NCBI RefSeq assembly: GCF_002940685.1
Contig: NZ_PNFP01000005.1
Coordinates: 124,001-188,000, forward strand
DNA length: 64,000 nucleotides
Direction of reading: 5' to 3'
Origin: Ensifer adhaerens
Lineage (GTDB): Bacteria; Pseudomonadota; Alphaproteobacteria; Rhizobiales; Rhizobiaceae
Of this stretch, positions 9,268 through 21,395 are shown in pieces; the first letter of the stretch is position 1, and each line of letters opens with the position of its first letter. Below the pieces are notes generated by a model. That model did not search any database. It was not told where the DNA came from and saw only the letters and a program-made list of their open reading frames with translations. The position numbers and the translations under genes are program-made.

Positions 9268-10038
9268 CTATTCCAGCGCGTAGCGAAGGCCAACCTTGAA
9301 GTCGTGCGAGGTGATGTCCTTGAAGTGCATCGGCGCGCTGGTGTATTTTCCGTCGTAGGACCGAATCTCCTTGGTCTTGGCATCACCGAGGTTCATGTAG
9401 CTGTAACCGACGTCCAGTGTCAGCCTGTCGCTTGCCTTGTAACCGACGCCCGCGTGCAGCGCCCAGGCGAAGTTCCAGGTGGGATCGCTGTCGGCCGTAG
9501 CCAGGCCCAGCTTCGGTACGTTGACGTCACGGAAACCCGAAATGGTGTTGCGCGACGCGCCGATGCCGGCGCCGATGTAGGGAACGACACCGTACCAGTC
9601 ACCAAGATCGACATAGGCGTTCGCCATCAGCAGCCATTCGGATTTGGCTCCGTCATAGTCGTTGGTGCCTTCCCAAATCGGGTTGCCGCTCGCGTCCGTG
9701 TTGTAGGTGTAGCGGTCGAGCGCCGAGAAATCCGCCTTGCCACGATATTCGACGATGCCGTCCATTCGCAGCCAGTCATTGAACTGGTAGCCGACGCCAA
9801 TGCCACCAAGCGGTGCGCTGTTGAAGCCACCTTCATCCACTAGCTCGTGAAAAGGGGCAAGGGAGAAGTCGGCGTTCTCCAGACTGCCGAGTCGCTGGTT
9901 GCTCATGCCCAGATATCCACGCAGGTACCATCCACCGACCGGTACGACCACAGGATCGGGCTCAACATAAAGGTCAGCCGCCGCAGCGGGGATCCCGCCG
10001 CAAATCGCGGCGGCCAATGCCAGAAAATGCCTTTTCAT
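9268..10038 (-). CDS. Outer-membrane beta-barrel protein (paralog)
   Basis: Protein of 256 residues. A signal peptide of about 21 residues ends in AAAA before DLYVEPD. The barrel domain shares WYLRGYLG, GVGYQF, LMANAYVDLG, PYIGAGIGAS and LTLDVGYSYMNLGD with the neighbour downstream. It ends GLRYALE rather than with a terminal aromatic residue, which is unusual for a barrel. Likely an abundant surface porin-like protein of the Omp25/RopB type. It is transcribed alone, with a perfect CtrA-type box upstream and a terminator downstream. Confidence 0.87.
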   Translation of the reverse strand: MKRHFLALAAAICGGIPAAAADLYVEPDPVVVPVGGWYLRGYLGMSNQRLGSLENADFSLAPFHELVDEGGFNSAPLGGIGVGYQFNDWLRMDGIVEYRGKADFSALDRYTYNTDASGNPIWEGTNDYDGAKSEWLLMANAYVDLGDWYGVVPYIGAGIGASRNTISGFRDVNVPKLGLATADSDPTWNFAWALHAGVGYKASDRLTLDVGYSYMNLGDAKTKEIRSYDGKYTSAPMHFKDITSHDFKVGLRYALE

Positions 10039-10126
10039 AATATCACTCCGCGAATACTAGCGAACTCCTGGGTCGCGACCGGAAGCAGGTTCGGCGACTT
10101 TTCTCGCTAGAAGTCGCATGCGCGGG

Positions 10127-10141
10127 TTAATATCCGATTAA
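10127..10141. promoter_or_regulatory. Perfect CtrA-type box TTAA-N7-TTAA upstream of the second outer-membrane gene
   Basis: TTAATATCCGATTAA, about 90 bp before the ATG at 10038. It is the same symmetric architecture as at 9164-9178 and upstream of rcdA. Confidence 0.55.
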
Positions 10142-10221
10142 GCATAGAAATTTACCACGATCGCAAGCTTAGCGGGCAATTGCGCTGCAGCGTTAACCAT
10201 CTTCAAACCGCAGAGGCCAAC

Positions 10222-10254
10222 GAAAAATGCCGACCGCGATAGCAGTCGGCATCC
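10222..10254 (-). terminator. Intrinsic terminator of glmM
   Basis: On the minus strand the stem ATGCCGAC / GTCGGCAT is followed by TTTTTCG, about 37 bp after the glmM stop. Confidence 0.85.
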
Positions 10255-10290
10255 TGTCTTTCGGTGTGTAAGTCGTAGCGGCGACGTCGG

Positions 10291-11643
<1,353 letters not shown>

Positions 11644-11960
11644 AAGAGCTCCATCGTTCTGCCGGGTCAGCGCTGGCTTTGCCAGCTTCGCCTGTCTGCG
11701 GGGTGCGCGACTGGGTTTCATTGACCGGACCTCATTTCAAATCGGCGGTTGCCGTACGCCTCGGATCGTCGTGCCGGACCATGGCATGCGATCGCAAGAC
11801 ACATGAGTCTTCTTTGACACAAAAGCGCAGCAAACGGCAGCAAGCCTAGCATCAGAAATCATTACATCCCGTTACCAAATGCCAGACGCCGAACCGCCAA
11901 CGAAAAGCCGCCGTTCCACTCAAGGAACGGCGGCTCCAATACATGGCCGAGAGGCGTCGG
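11644..11960. other. ftsH-glmM intergenic region
   Basis: 317 bp without a convincing gene. It holds the ftsH terminator near its right end. The remainder presumably carries a glmM promoter, but I cannot point to clear -35/-10 elements. Confidence 0.5.
11905..11934 (-). terminator. Terminator of ftsH
   Basis: Perfect 12-base stem AGCCGCCGTTCC / GGAACGGCGGCT with a six-base loop. On the minus strand it runs into TTTTCG, 26 bp past the ftsH stop. Confidence 0.88.
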
Positions 11961-13904
<1,944 letters not shown>

Positions 13905-14004
13905 CGAACTCCCCGGAACCTGTCACGACCCGCGCATTTCGCGAGCCGCTGTCTTGCTCCCTAACATAGGGTTCTGGTGACGTATTGCCAAGGCAAACCG
14001 CCGG

Positions 14005-15342
14005 CTACCGTTCCATTTCTGTCAATAGATCGTGAACCGGCGGCGGAGGATAATGCGCTCGTCCGAACAATCCGGCGATCCGATCGGCCATGATCCGGTC
14101 GAAACCCGGCAAAAAGGTGTCGTAGAGCCCGATCCGCGGCTCGATTGTGACGGATGCGACACTTTCACCGTTCTCCGCGAGTATCTGCGGCGCCGAGAGC
14201 GACGCACGGCCGGCAACGCCCGGTGGCAGGCCTGCGGCAATAAGTCTCTGCTGTTGTGGTCCACGCCCGCCTTCCGCCACCACGGAGACCGGAGCGTCTC
14301 GGCCATTGTGCACACGGAAGCGACCGTCCCACAGTCCGGTCTCGCCGCCCGCAAGCCTCAAAGCCTGCAGACCCCGCGCCTCGCGATAGAGGTAGAGCCC
14401 GCTCGAACGCCGGTCGAACACGCATCTCCCGGCGGTCAGCCGGCCGGGTGTTGCCTGCTGCAGAAACGTCGTCAGCCGCTCCACAGTGTCGGCGGCAGGG
14501 ATATGCGCACGACCGCCGATGACGGCCACCAGCGCCAGCAGCGCCCGCTGCCAGTCGACGTCGCGTTCCTCGGCCGGGGTGCGCGTGATTTCCGCCACCA
14601 GGCCCGCATGCACGCGGACGTGTCGGGCGATGAGGGTGGCGGCTCTTGCCGACGACCGGGCTCTGGCCACCGCATCCCATGCGCCCGCCTTCGCCTGCGG
14701 AGATCGCGCCAGTTCAGCGCGGGCACGCACCCGCTCGAAAACCGGGTTGGCGTTGCTCGGGTCATCGAACCAGGTCGCGCTGCGGGCCGCAAGAAAGGCG
14801 CGGATCGACGCCCGCTCGAGGTCGAGGAACGGCCGCAGCACCCAGATCCGGCGATCGTAGAGGGTGGCGCTCGCCATGCCGGAGGCACCCGGCCCCTGCG
14901 CCCTTTGCGTCCGCATCAGGATCGTTTCGCGCTGGTCGTCGCCGGTGTGGCCGGTGGCGATGCAGCCGGCCTCGAGCCGCTCGGCGGCATCCGCCAGCAG
15001 GCGATAGCGCGCCGCGCGCGCGGCTGCCTGAATGCCGGTCAGCGGTTTGGGGCCATCCCATCGCATGGTGAGGTGCGGCACGCCGATGCTTGCGCAGAAC
15101 GCGGCAACGCCTTGCGCTTCCTCGGCCGATTCCGGCCTCAGGGCGTGATCGACCGTGCACGCGACCAGGGACAATCTGTTGGGTTCGGCTGCCTCGATCG
15201 CCTCGTTCAGGGCGAGAAGCAGGCCCTTGGAGTCGCTCCCGCCGGAGATGGCGACGAGGATGCGCATCGGGCGAAGAAAGGAGGCGAGAAATCGTTTTGC
15301 CGTTTCGACAACGGCCGTCGGCGCTTGAGCCTCAGCAGCCAA
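14005..15342 (-). CDS. tilS: tRNA(Ile)-lysidine synthetase
   Basis: Adds lysine to C34 of tRNA-Ile(CAU) using ATP, so that AUA is read as isoleucine. The PP-loop SGGSDS is at 33-38, and the N-terminal ATPase region (TGHTGDDQRETILMR) is clear. The C-terminal half is less conserved, and the total is 445 residues. The apparent start is TTG at 15342, inside the last codons of cpoB (11-bp overlap), suggesting translational coupling. No ATG is available before the PP-loop except the one at MRILVAIS, which would leave a very short N-terminus. Confidence 0.93.
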   Translation of the reverse strand: MAAEAQAPTAVVETAKRFLASFLRPMRILVAISGGSDSKGLLLALNEAIEAAEPNRLSLVACTVDHALRPESAEEAQGVAAFCASIGVPHLTMRWDGPKPLTGIQAAARAARYRLLADAAERLEAGCIATGHTGDDQRETILMRTQRAQGPGASGMASATLYDRRIWVLRPFLDLERASIRAFLAARSATWFDDPSNANPVFERVRARAELARSPQAKAGAWDAVARARSSARAATLIARHVRVHAGLVAEITRTPAEERDVDWQRALLALVAVIGGRAHIPAADTVERLTTFLQQATPGRLTAGRCVFDRRSSGLYLYREARGLQALRLAGGETGLWDGRFRVHNGRDAPVSVVAEGGRGPQQQRLIAAGLPPGVAGRASLSAPQILAENGESVASVTIEPRIGLYDTFLPGFDRIMADRIAGLFGRAHYPPPPVHDLLTEMER

Positions 15343-16363
15343 AGCGGCTCTGCTCGCTCGTCACCTTCGCCTTCACCGCGGGCGAGGCCTTGGGATAGCG
15401 CTTGTTGACCTCGCGCAGCGTTGCGCAGGCAGTTTCCTTGTTGTCGAGCGCGCCCAGCGACATGCCGAGCTTCAGCAGCATTTCCGGTGCCTTCGGCGAC
15501 TTGCCGTGGGCCTGATGCGCATTCAGGAAGGTCTTGGCAGCGTCGCTGTATTTGCCCTGCGAATATTGGGCCTCGCCCAGCCAGAAGCTGGCATCGGCCG
15601 CCTTGTCGCCATTGGGAAACGCGGCCAGGTAGTCGCCAAATTCCTGTTCGGCGGTGCTGTAGTCGCCCGAGAGGACATGACCGTAGGCCGACTGATAGAG
15701 GTCGCCGGGGTTGTCGAGAGACGCCGTCTGCTGACTGCCGGGATTGCTGTTCAATCCGCCATCGCTGGGTGCGCCGGAATCGACACCCGGTAGCGTGGCA
15801 TTGGCGCCCGGCTGCGTGTCGGTGGTGGCTGCGACCGGATTACCGTTTTCGTCGAATACGATCTGGCCGAGCGTCGAGGGCGGCGCAGCGCCGGTGGCGC
15901 CCTGGCCCGCACCGGGCGAAACGCCCGACGACGCCATGTCGTTGCCGCCGCCTGCCGGCGCCATGGTCTGGCTATCCGTCACCCCCGGGGTGACGGACGC
16001 CTGATCGCTGGTTTTCGGCGTCTGCAGAGCGCCGCTCTTCTTCGGGGAGGCCTTGCCGCTTTCCAGATCCTGGAAGCGGAACTCGTTGTCCTCCTGGAAC
16101 TTCCGGATCTGCTCCTGCATCTGCAGGAGCTGGAAGCTCATTTCCTCGATACGCCCGTTGAGCGAGCGGATCTGTTCCTCGAGCTGGCCAATCCGTGCGG
16201 TTTCGGCCGACTGCACCTTCACCACAGGCAGCTTCTGCTGCGCTGACGCGTTGGTGTCAGCCGTTCGGGCCAGCAGCCCTGAAAGAGGCATGGCGTTCGC
16301 CGTCTGGCCGAGACCCGCAAGGGTCGCAAGACCGATCAGGCCCGCCACGACAAATTTCTTCAT
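15332..16363 (-). CDS. cpoB: Cell division coordinator CpoB (YbgF), Tol-Pal system
   Basis: Periplasmic protein of 343 residues linking Tol-Pal constriction with peptidoglycan synthesis. A signal peptide ends near ANA. An N-terminal trimerising coiled coil with repeated Q/E heptads covers about 55-105. A Pro/Gly/Ser/Thr-rich linker follows, then C-terminal TPR repeats (YQSAYGHVLSGDYSTAEQEF onward). I chose ATG at 16363 (AGGACAA upstream) over an open frame reaching 16462, because the signal peptide starts there. It sits downstream of pal but behind a terminator. Confidence 0.94.
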   Translation of the reverse strand: MKKFVVAGLIGLATLAGLGQTANAMPLSGLLARTADTNASAQQKLPVVKVQSAETARIGQLEEQIRSLNGRIEEMSFQLLQMQEQIRKFQEDNEFRFQDLESGKASPKKSGALQTPKTSDQASVTPGVTDSQTMAPAGGGNDMASSGVSPGAGQGATGAAPPSTLGQIVFDENGNPVAATTDTQPGANATLPGVDSGAPSDGGLNSNPGSQQTASLDNPGDLYQSAYGHVLSGDYSTAEQEFGDYLAAFPNGDKAADASFWLGEAQYSQGKYSDAAKTFLNAHQAHGKSPKAPEMLLKLGMSLGALDNKETACATLREVNKRYPKASPAVKAKVTSEQSRFGC

Positions 16364-16509
16364 TTCATTTGTCCTGTTCGAATACCGGTTGTCCCACCCT
16401 TGAGCCGGGGCCCGCAATACATCTCGCCGAGTCAACTGGGTGATTGCCGCACAGTTTTCCAATTACCCTGAAAAAGCAACGGAGTTCGGCCAAAGTGTGG
16501 TAAAAAAGC

Positions 16510-16536
16510 AAAGGGCGGCCGAGGGCCGCCCTTTTA
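16510..16536 (-). terminator. Hairpin terminator between pal and cpoB
   Basis: Stem AAGGGCGGCC / GGCCGCCCTT with a three-base loop, flanked by AAAA and TTTTAATTTT, so it can act on both strands. It lies about 90 bp after the pal stop and 150 bp before cpoB, implying a separate promoter or readthrough for cpoB-tilS. Confidence 0.8.
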
Positions 16537-16627
16537 ATTTTAGCGATCTGTGATCTCGGGAACACGATGTGTCTTGCGCGATCACGCATCGATTCCCGGC
16601 CACGCGAGACGCGCGGCCACGGCATCA

Positions 16628-17161
16628 TTACATGCCGGCGCCACCGAGAACGGTAACCGCGCGGCGGTTCTGCGACCAGCACGAGATGTCGTCGCAAACG
16701 GCAACCGGCTTTTCCTTGCCGTAGGAGATCGTCTTCATGCGGTTCGCCGGAACGCCCTGGCTGATCAGGTAGTCGCGGGTGGAAGCCGCACGGCGGGCGC
16801 CGAGCGCCAGGTTGTATTCGCGCGTGCCGCGTTCGTCGGCATGGCCTTCGATGGTGATCGCGTAGTTCGGATACTTGGCGAGCCACTGAGCCTGACGGGC
16901 GAGCGTCTGCTGTGCGTCGGCACGGATCGAGGTGGAGTCGGTGTCGAAGAAGATGCGGTCGCCGACATTGACGGTGAAGTCCTGCTGCGAGCCCGGCGTT
17001 GCGGAACCGGCGCCGCCGAGACCGAGTTCGCCAGCACTGCCCGGCAGGTTCTTCTTCGATGCACAGCCAGCCAGGGCAAGCGTCATGACCAGGGCGATCA
17101 TGACCGGGTTGCGAGCGATGGTCTGCATGCGGCCTGCGGCCGGGGTGTCAATTCGGCTCAT
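16628..17161 (-). CDS. pal: Peptidoglycan-associated lipoprotein Pal
   Basis: Outer-membrane lipoprotein that anchors the envelope to peptidoglycan and binds TolB. The protein has 177 residues with a lipobox LALAGC at about 31-36 and a C-terminal OmpA-like domain. TIEGHADERGTREYNLALG is its diaminopimelate-binding signature. ATG at 17161 has a good GAAGGAGA. The frame is open upstream, but that part is not lipoprotein-like. The N-terminus before the lipobox is longer than usual. Confidence 0.96.
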   Translation of the reverse strand: MSRIDTPAAGRMQTIARNPVMIALVMTLALAGCASKKNLPGSAGELGLGGAGSATPGSQQDFTVNVGDRIFFDTDSTSIRADAQQTLARQAQWLAKYPNYAITIEGHADERGTREYNLALGARRAASTRDYLISQGVPANRMKTISYGKEKPVAVCDDISCWSQNRRAVTVLGGAGM

Positions 17162-17343
17162 ACGCCGGTCTCCTTGAGAAGTGTCTGAATTCACGGTTGC
17201 CAGACTGTAACCGGAAGCGGTTAATCGCTTTTCAACAGTTATGGTTAACAAATCGATAATTTCGGCCCGGGCCCTGCTAGACCAGCACTTTGCGGCGAGA
17301 AAGCGGCACCGCTGCCACAATCTCCGCCGCAAATCGGGTCACC

Positions 17344-18657
17344 CTATTCAAGCAGCGGCGACCAGGCCGGGTCGGATGCGAAGCCCTTGGTCTGGATCAG
17401 CTGCTCGTTGTAACCGGAGAGGTCGATCGAGTAGAGCTGCGGCCCGCCGGAGCCGGCGCCCTGGCGGAAGAACATCAGGACGCGGCCGTTCGGCGCCCAG
17501 GTCGGGCCTTCGTTGTGGAAGCCGGTCGTGAGGATACGTTCGCCCGAACCGTCGGTCTTCATCACGCCGATCGAGAACTTGCCGCCCGACTGCTTGGTGA
17601 AGGCGATGAGGTCGCCACGCGGAGACCATACCGGCGTCGAATAGGAGCCGTCGCCGAAGGAGATGCGGCGCTGGCCGGAGCCGTCGGCACCCATGACGTA
17701 GATCTGCTGGCGACCACCGCGGTCGCTTTCAAAGGCAATCTGGCTGCCGTCGGGCGAATAGGACGGTGCGGTGTCGATCGCCGCGGTGTTGGTGAGGCGC
17801 GTCGTCGTGCGCGAGCGCAGGTCCATCGTGTAGATGTTGGCGTTGCCGTCCTGCTGCAGGCTCATGATGACCCGCTGGCCATCCGGCGAGAAGCGCGGCG
17901 AGAAGGTCATGCCGGGGAAGTTGCCGACGACCTCGCGCTGGCCGGTTTCCAGCTGCAGCAGGTAGACGCGCGGCTGCTGGTTTTCGAACGACATGTAGGT
18001 GACTTCCTGGCGGTTCGGCGAGAAGCGCGGCGTCAGAACGATGTCGTTGGAATTGGTGAGCGCACGGGCGTTGAAGCCGTCCTGGTCCATGATGGCGAGC
18101 TGCCGCTTGCGTGCCGTCTTCGGCCCGCTTTCGGCGACATAGACGATACGGGTGTCGAAATAGCCCTTTTCGCCGGTGATGCGCTCATAGATGGCATCGG
18201 CGATGATGTGGGCGACGCGGCGCCAGTTTTCCGGCTGGGTGAAGAACTGCTGGCCGGTCATCTGCGAGCCGCCGAACGTATCCCACAGGCGGAATTCCGC
18301 CTTCAGCCTGCCGTCGCCTTCCTGCGTCACGCGGCCGGTGACGAGCGCCTGTGCGTTGATGACCTTCCAGTCCTCAAAGCGCGGCGTCGCGTCCGGGTTG
18401 CTGATCTTCTCGATGAAGGCACCCTTGTTGATCGGCGCAAACAGGCCCGAACGCTTCAGATCGGCTGCGACAACGTCGGAAATCTTCTGACCGAGTTCGC
18501 CCTGGAGGAAGTCGGTAACAGCAATCGGCAGCGGTTCGACGTTGCCCTTGTTGATGTTGATTTCAACTTCAGCATTTGCCGGTGTCACCGCCGCCACGAC
18601 GGCGGCTAACATGCCCGCGGCCACCATCATGGCGCGGATAAGAGAGACCTTGATCAT
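17344..18657 (-). CDS. tolB: Tol-Pal system translocation protein TolB
   Basis: Periplasmic beta-propeller protein of 437 residues. A signal peptide ends in ANA at about residue 29. The N-terminal TolB domain is at about 35-155. Repeated PD40 blades follow, visible as ...RFSPDG, ...[11 protein letters not shown] and ...[10 protein letters not shown]. It links Pal with the TolQRA complex. It follows tolA by 79 bp in the tolQRAB-pal unit. Confidence 0.97.
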   Translation of the reverse strand: MIKVSLIRAMMVAAGMLAAVVAAVTPANAEVEININKGNVEPLPIAVTDFLQGELGQKISDVVAADLKRSGLFAPINKGAFIEKISNPDATPRFEDWKVINAQALVTGRVTQEGDGRLKAEFRLWDTFGGSQMTGQQFFTQPENWRRVAHIIADAIYERITGEKGYFDTRIVYVAESGPKTARKRQLAIMDQDGFNARALTNSNDIVLTPRFSPNRQEVTYMSFENQQPRVYLLQLETGQREVVGNFPGMTFSPRFSPDGQRVIMSLQQDGNANIYTMDLRSRTTTRLTNTAAIDTAPSYSPDGSQIAFESDRGGRQQIYVMGADGSGQRRISFGDGSYSTPVWSPRGDLIAFTKQSGGKFSIGVMKTDGSGERILTTGFHNEGPTWAPNGRVLMFFRQGAGSGGPQLYSIDLSGYNEQLIQTKGFASDPAWSPLLE

Positions 18658-18736
18658 AGGGACAAGCCTTTCAGCTTCGTACGAAGGGTTTGCAGGGTTG
18701 GGGTGCTATCCGGCATGGGTTCCAATCCCGGCAGCT

Positions 18737-19816
18737 CTAGAGTGCGAATTCCGAGGGGTCGAAGTTCAGCACGAGGGTATTCCATCCTTTTTCGCCCTCA
18801 TATTTTTCAGGCGGGAGATTCTGTAGCGGCGCCGAGCGACGGATCGCGCGCAAGGTGCTGCTCTCAACGGCGCGGCGGGTGCCTTCGGGGCCGCCGGTTG
18901 CGGTAACCTCGGGCGTACCGACGATGTTGCCCGACGGGTCGAGCTGCACGCGGACCGTGACGCGAACTTCCTCAACGCCGGTCAGGCCTGGGGTCAGCGA
19001 CCAGTTGCCCTGAATCTGGCCCTTGACGCCGTCGATCTCGTTGGCGCTCAAGCCCACGCCGATCGTCTTCTTGCCGCCGAGAGCCGCTTCCTGCGTCGAG
19101 CGCTTGGCGCCACCGGCGGACGGATCCTGCCGGTTGAGCAGCGCTGCGATCTCGTCGGCGTTGAACTTGCTTTCCTCGGTGGAAGCCGCCTTCTTCTGTT
19201 CCTTCGGCGTCGCCTCGTTCTTGCGCTCCGGCGTCTTTGCGCTCTGCGCCGGCTTTTCGACCTTCGGCTTTGCAGCCGGCGTCGGCACCTTCTCGGGCAG
19301 CGCTTCGGCTTCCGGGTTCTCGGCCGGCTTTTCTTCGGCGGGCGCCGGATCGGGCTTCGTTTCCGGCTTCACTTCCTGCTTGGGTTCCGGCAGGGCTGCA
19401 ACTTCGGTCGCGGGCTCCGAGGCAGGCTTGCTCTCCTCGACCTTCTTGATTTCCTGCTCGACCGGATCGGGCGTCGGTTCGGGCTTTTCGTTCTTTTCAG
19501 GCGAGGCCGTGGCTTCGCTCTTCGACGGCTTGGCGTTCGGCGTCGGCGGCGTCTTCAGGTCCGTGTCGTTGTCGCCGATGTTTTCGGCTGGCTGGTTCGT
19601 CTCCGGACGCTTGGTCGGAACCGGCGACGACGTCTCCTTCTTCGGAGCCTTCTTGTCGCCCTGCTGAACCTGGGTCATTTCCGAATAGGGAACGATGTCG
19701 ACAGGCAAAGCCTCGACGTCGGCGACCTGGAAGTCAGCCGGGCTGCCAAGCGACACCAGCGCCCAGGTCAAGACCATGGCGTGGAGGACAGCAGATGTAG
19801 CGAGACTGCCCTTCAT
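18737..19816 (-). CDS. tolA: Cell envelope integrity protein TolA
   Basis: Inner-membrane protein spanning the periplasm. One N-terminal helix lies at about 5-25. A very long Pro/Glu/Lys/Ala-rich domain covers about 50-235 (repeated KPETKPDPAPAEEKPAENPEAE-like segments). A C-terminal TonB/TolA-like domain follows with VRVTVRVQLDPSGNIVG. At 359 residues it is typical for alphaproteobacteria. It starts nine bases after tolR ends, so it is co-translated with tolQR. Confidence 0.94.
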   Translation of the reverse strand: MKGSLATSAVLHAMVLTWALVSLGSPADFQVADVEALPVDIVPYSEMTQVQQGDKKAPKKETSSPVPTKRPETNQPAENIGDNDTDLKTPPTPNAKPSKSEATASPEKNEKPEPTPDPVEQEIKKVEESKPASEPATEVAALPEPKQEVKPETKPDPAPAEEKPAENPEAEALPEKVPTPAAKPKVEKPAQSAKTPERKNEATPKEQKKAASTEESKFNADEIAALLNRQDPSAGGAKRSTQEAALGGKKTIGVGLSANEIDGVKGQIQGNWSLTPGLTGVEEVRVTVRVQLDPSGNIVGTPEVTATGGPEGTRRAVESSTLRAIRRSAPLQNLPPEKYEGEKGWNTLVLNFDPSEFAL

Positions 19817-19825
19817 CGTGGACGA

Positions 19826-20278
19826 TCACTTTTCCTGTTCTTGCAGCGTGACGAGGCCGAGGTTCTTGAAACCGGCGGCCGAGATGCGGGCCATGACCTT
19901 CATGACCGTACCGTAGTCGGCATTGGTGTCGCCGCGCACATAGATGCGCTCGTTGTAGCCGGTGGTGGCGATCGCCTCGAGCTTCGGCACCACTTCGTCG
20001 ATGGCGATCGCGGTTTCCTGCAGGTAGATCTCGCCGGCCGGGTTGACCGAGACGGTGATCGGCTGCGTATCGGAATTGAGCGCCTTTGCCTGCGTTTCCG
20101 GCAGGTCGATCGGCACGCCGACCGTCATCATCGGTGCTGCCACCATGAAGATGATCAGGAGCACGAGCATGACGTCGACGAACGGCGTCACGTTGATCTC
20201 GCTCATCATGGCTTTCTTGCCGCCGCGGCGACGACGTCCGCCACCCGAACCCTTGGCTCCGCCAACCGACATACCCAT
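19826..20278 (-). CDS. tolR: Tol-Pal system proton channel subunit TolR
   Basis: ExbD/TolR family protein of 150 residues. A Gly/Arg-rich N-terminus precedes [20 protein letters not shown], with the essential membrane Asp at the second Asp position (FVDVML). A periplasmic domain then ends the protein. It forms the proton-driven motor with TolQ. Confidence 0.97.
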   Translation of the reverse strand: MGMSVGGAKGSGGGRRRRGGKKAMMSEINVTPFVDVMLVLLIIFMVAAPMMTVGVPIDLPETQAKALNSDTQPITVSVNPAGEIYLQETAIAIDEVVPKLEAIATTGYNERIYVRGDTNADYGTVMKVMARISAAGFKNLGLVTLQEQEK

Positions 20279-20305
20279 CAGCGTGGTCTCCGTATTCTCT
20301 GGCGA

Positions 20306-21028
20306 TTATTGTGCGGCCTGACGCGGGCTCTGCAGCTTCTCGTCGATCTGGCGCGACAGGATGGCGGAGAACTCGTCAGCAAAGGCTTCCATGCGGGCCG
20401 AGAGCTTGCCGGCGTCGGCCGAGAACTTGTTGTAGGCGATAACCGCGGGGATAGCGGCGAGAAGGCCGATCGCGGTGGCGAGCAGCGCCTCGGCGATACC
20501 GGGCGCCACGACCGCAAGGTTGGTCGACTTCGAGCCGGCAATCGCCTGGAACGAGGTCATGATACCGACAACCGTACCGAAGAGGCCGATGAACGGGGCG
20601 GCCGAGCCGATGGTCGCGAGCGAGCCGAGGCGGGCTTCGAGCGATTCCGATTCACGGGCAAGGGTCACGTCCATGGCGCGGTCGATGCGCATCTGCAGGC
20701 CGATCGGCGAACGGGCGCCGCGCTCGAAGCTCTTCTTCCATTCGCGCATGGCCGATACGAAGATCGCACCCATGCCGGCGGTCTGCCGGTCGGCGAGCGT
20801 GCGGTAGAGCTCTTCCAGCGACTGGCCCGACCAGAACACCTGCTCGAAGCTGTCGAGCTGGCGACGAACGCGACCGTAGTTCAGCGTCTTGTCGACGACG
20901 ATCGCCCAGGTCCAGACGGAGGCTGCCACCAGCCCCAGCATGACCAGCTTCACGACGAAGCCCGCTTGCATGAATAGCGACCAGAGACTCACGTCGTGCG
21001 TCGCAGCGGCCAATCCAACCTGTTCCAT
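20306..21028 (-). CDS. tolQ: Tol-Pal system proton channel subunit TolQ
   Basis: MotA/TolQ/ExbB family protein of 240 residues with three membrane helices. The conserved helix 2-3 region includes [22 protein letters not shown] and [19 protein letters not shown]. The frame is open to 21139, but ATG at 21028 gives the canonical length. It is the first gene of tolQRAB-pal. The usual upstream neighbour ybgC is 3 kb away (24066-24521). Confidence 0.96.
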   Translation of the reverse strand: MEQVGLAAATHDVSLWSLFMQAGFVVKLVMLGLVAASVWTWAIVVDKTLNYGRVRRQLDSFEQVFWSGQSLEELYRTLADRQTAGMGAIFVSAMREWKKSFERGARSPIGLQMRIDRAMDVTLARESESLEARLGSLATIGSAAPFIGLFGTVVGIMTSFQAIAGSKSTNLAVVAPGIAEALLATAIGLLAAIPAVIAYNKFSADAGKLSARMEAFADEFSAILSRQIDEKLQSPRQAAQ

Positions 21029-21395
21029 CGTCTTCAGTCCCCGAATCCAAACACCCGGCAAGAGCGGTTCATGCTCGTGACCGGGTAGCCCAAACGTCCT
21101 GTTTGCAAGAGTGCCCGGCACCGCCGCAGATCGCACCATCGCGACCTTAATTAGCTTTAGGTTGCCTTCTTGCCGTCAATTTTGGTCAAAGGATGACGTG
21201 CACTGCACAAATCCTGATGCGATGATTAAGACACCATTATGGTTAAGAGACCGTTACCGCAGTGTGTCTTTGCAGTCTCACCGGAGCGGCGGAACTTACA
21301 CTGGCCGGCCACGTTGTCCGGCGACAAGCGGATCCACGACGAGGCGTTGCGAAAAGCTGCCGTTCTCGCGATAGTCTGACGGTCGCGCTGCCACC
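21029..21395. promoter_or_regulatory. Divergent region between tolQ and the LigD-type polymerase gene
   Basis: 367 bp without a gene. It contains several AT-rich TTAA elements. TTAA-N7-TTAT at 21226-21240 is a seven-of-eight match to a CtrA box, about 200 bp upstream of tolQ. No clear -35/-10 pair was identified. Confidence 0.4.

Noticed and set aside
10190-10206. CtrA box in TTAACCATCTTCAAA upstream of glmM's terminator
   Set aside because: Second half is not TTAA; two mismatches, not upstream of a start.
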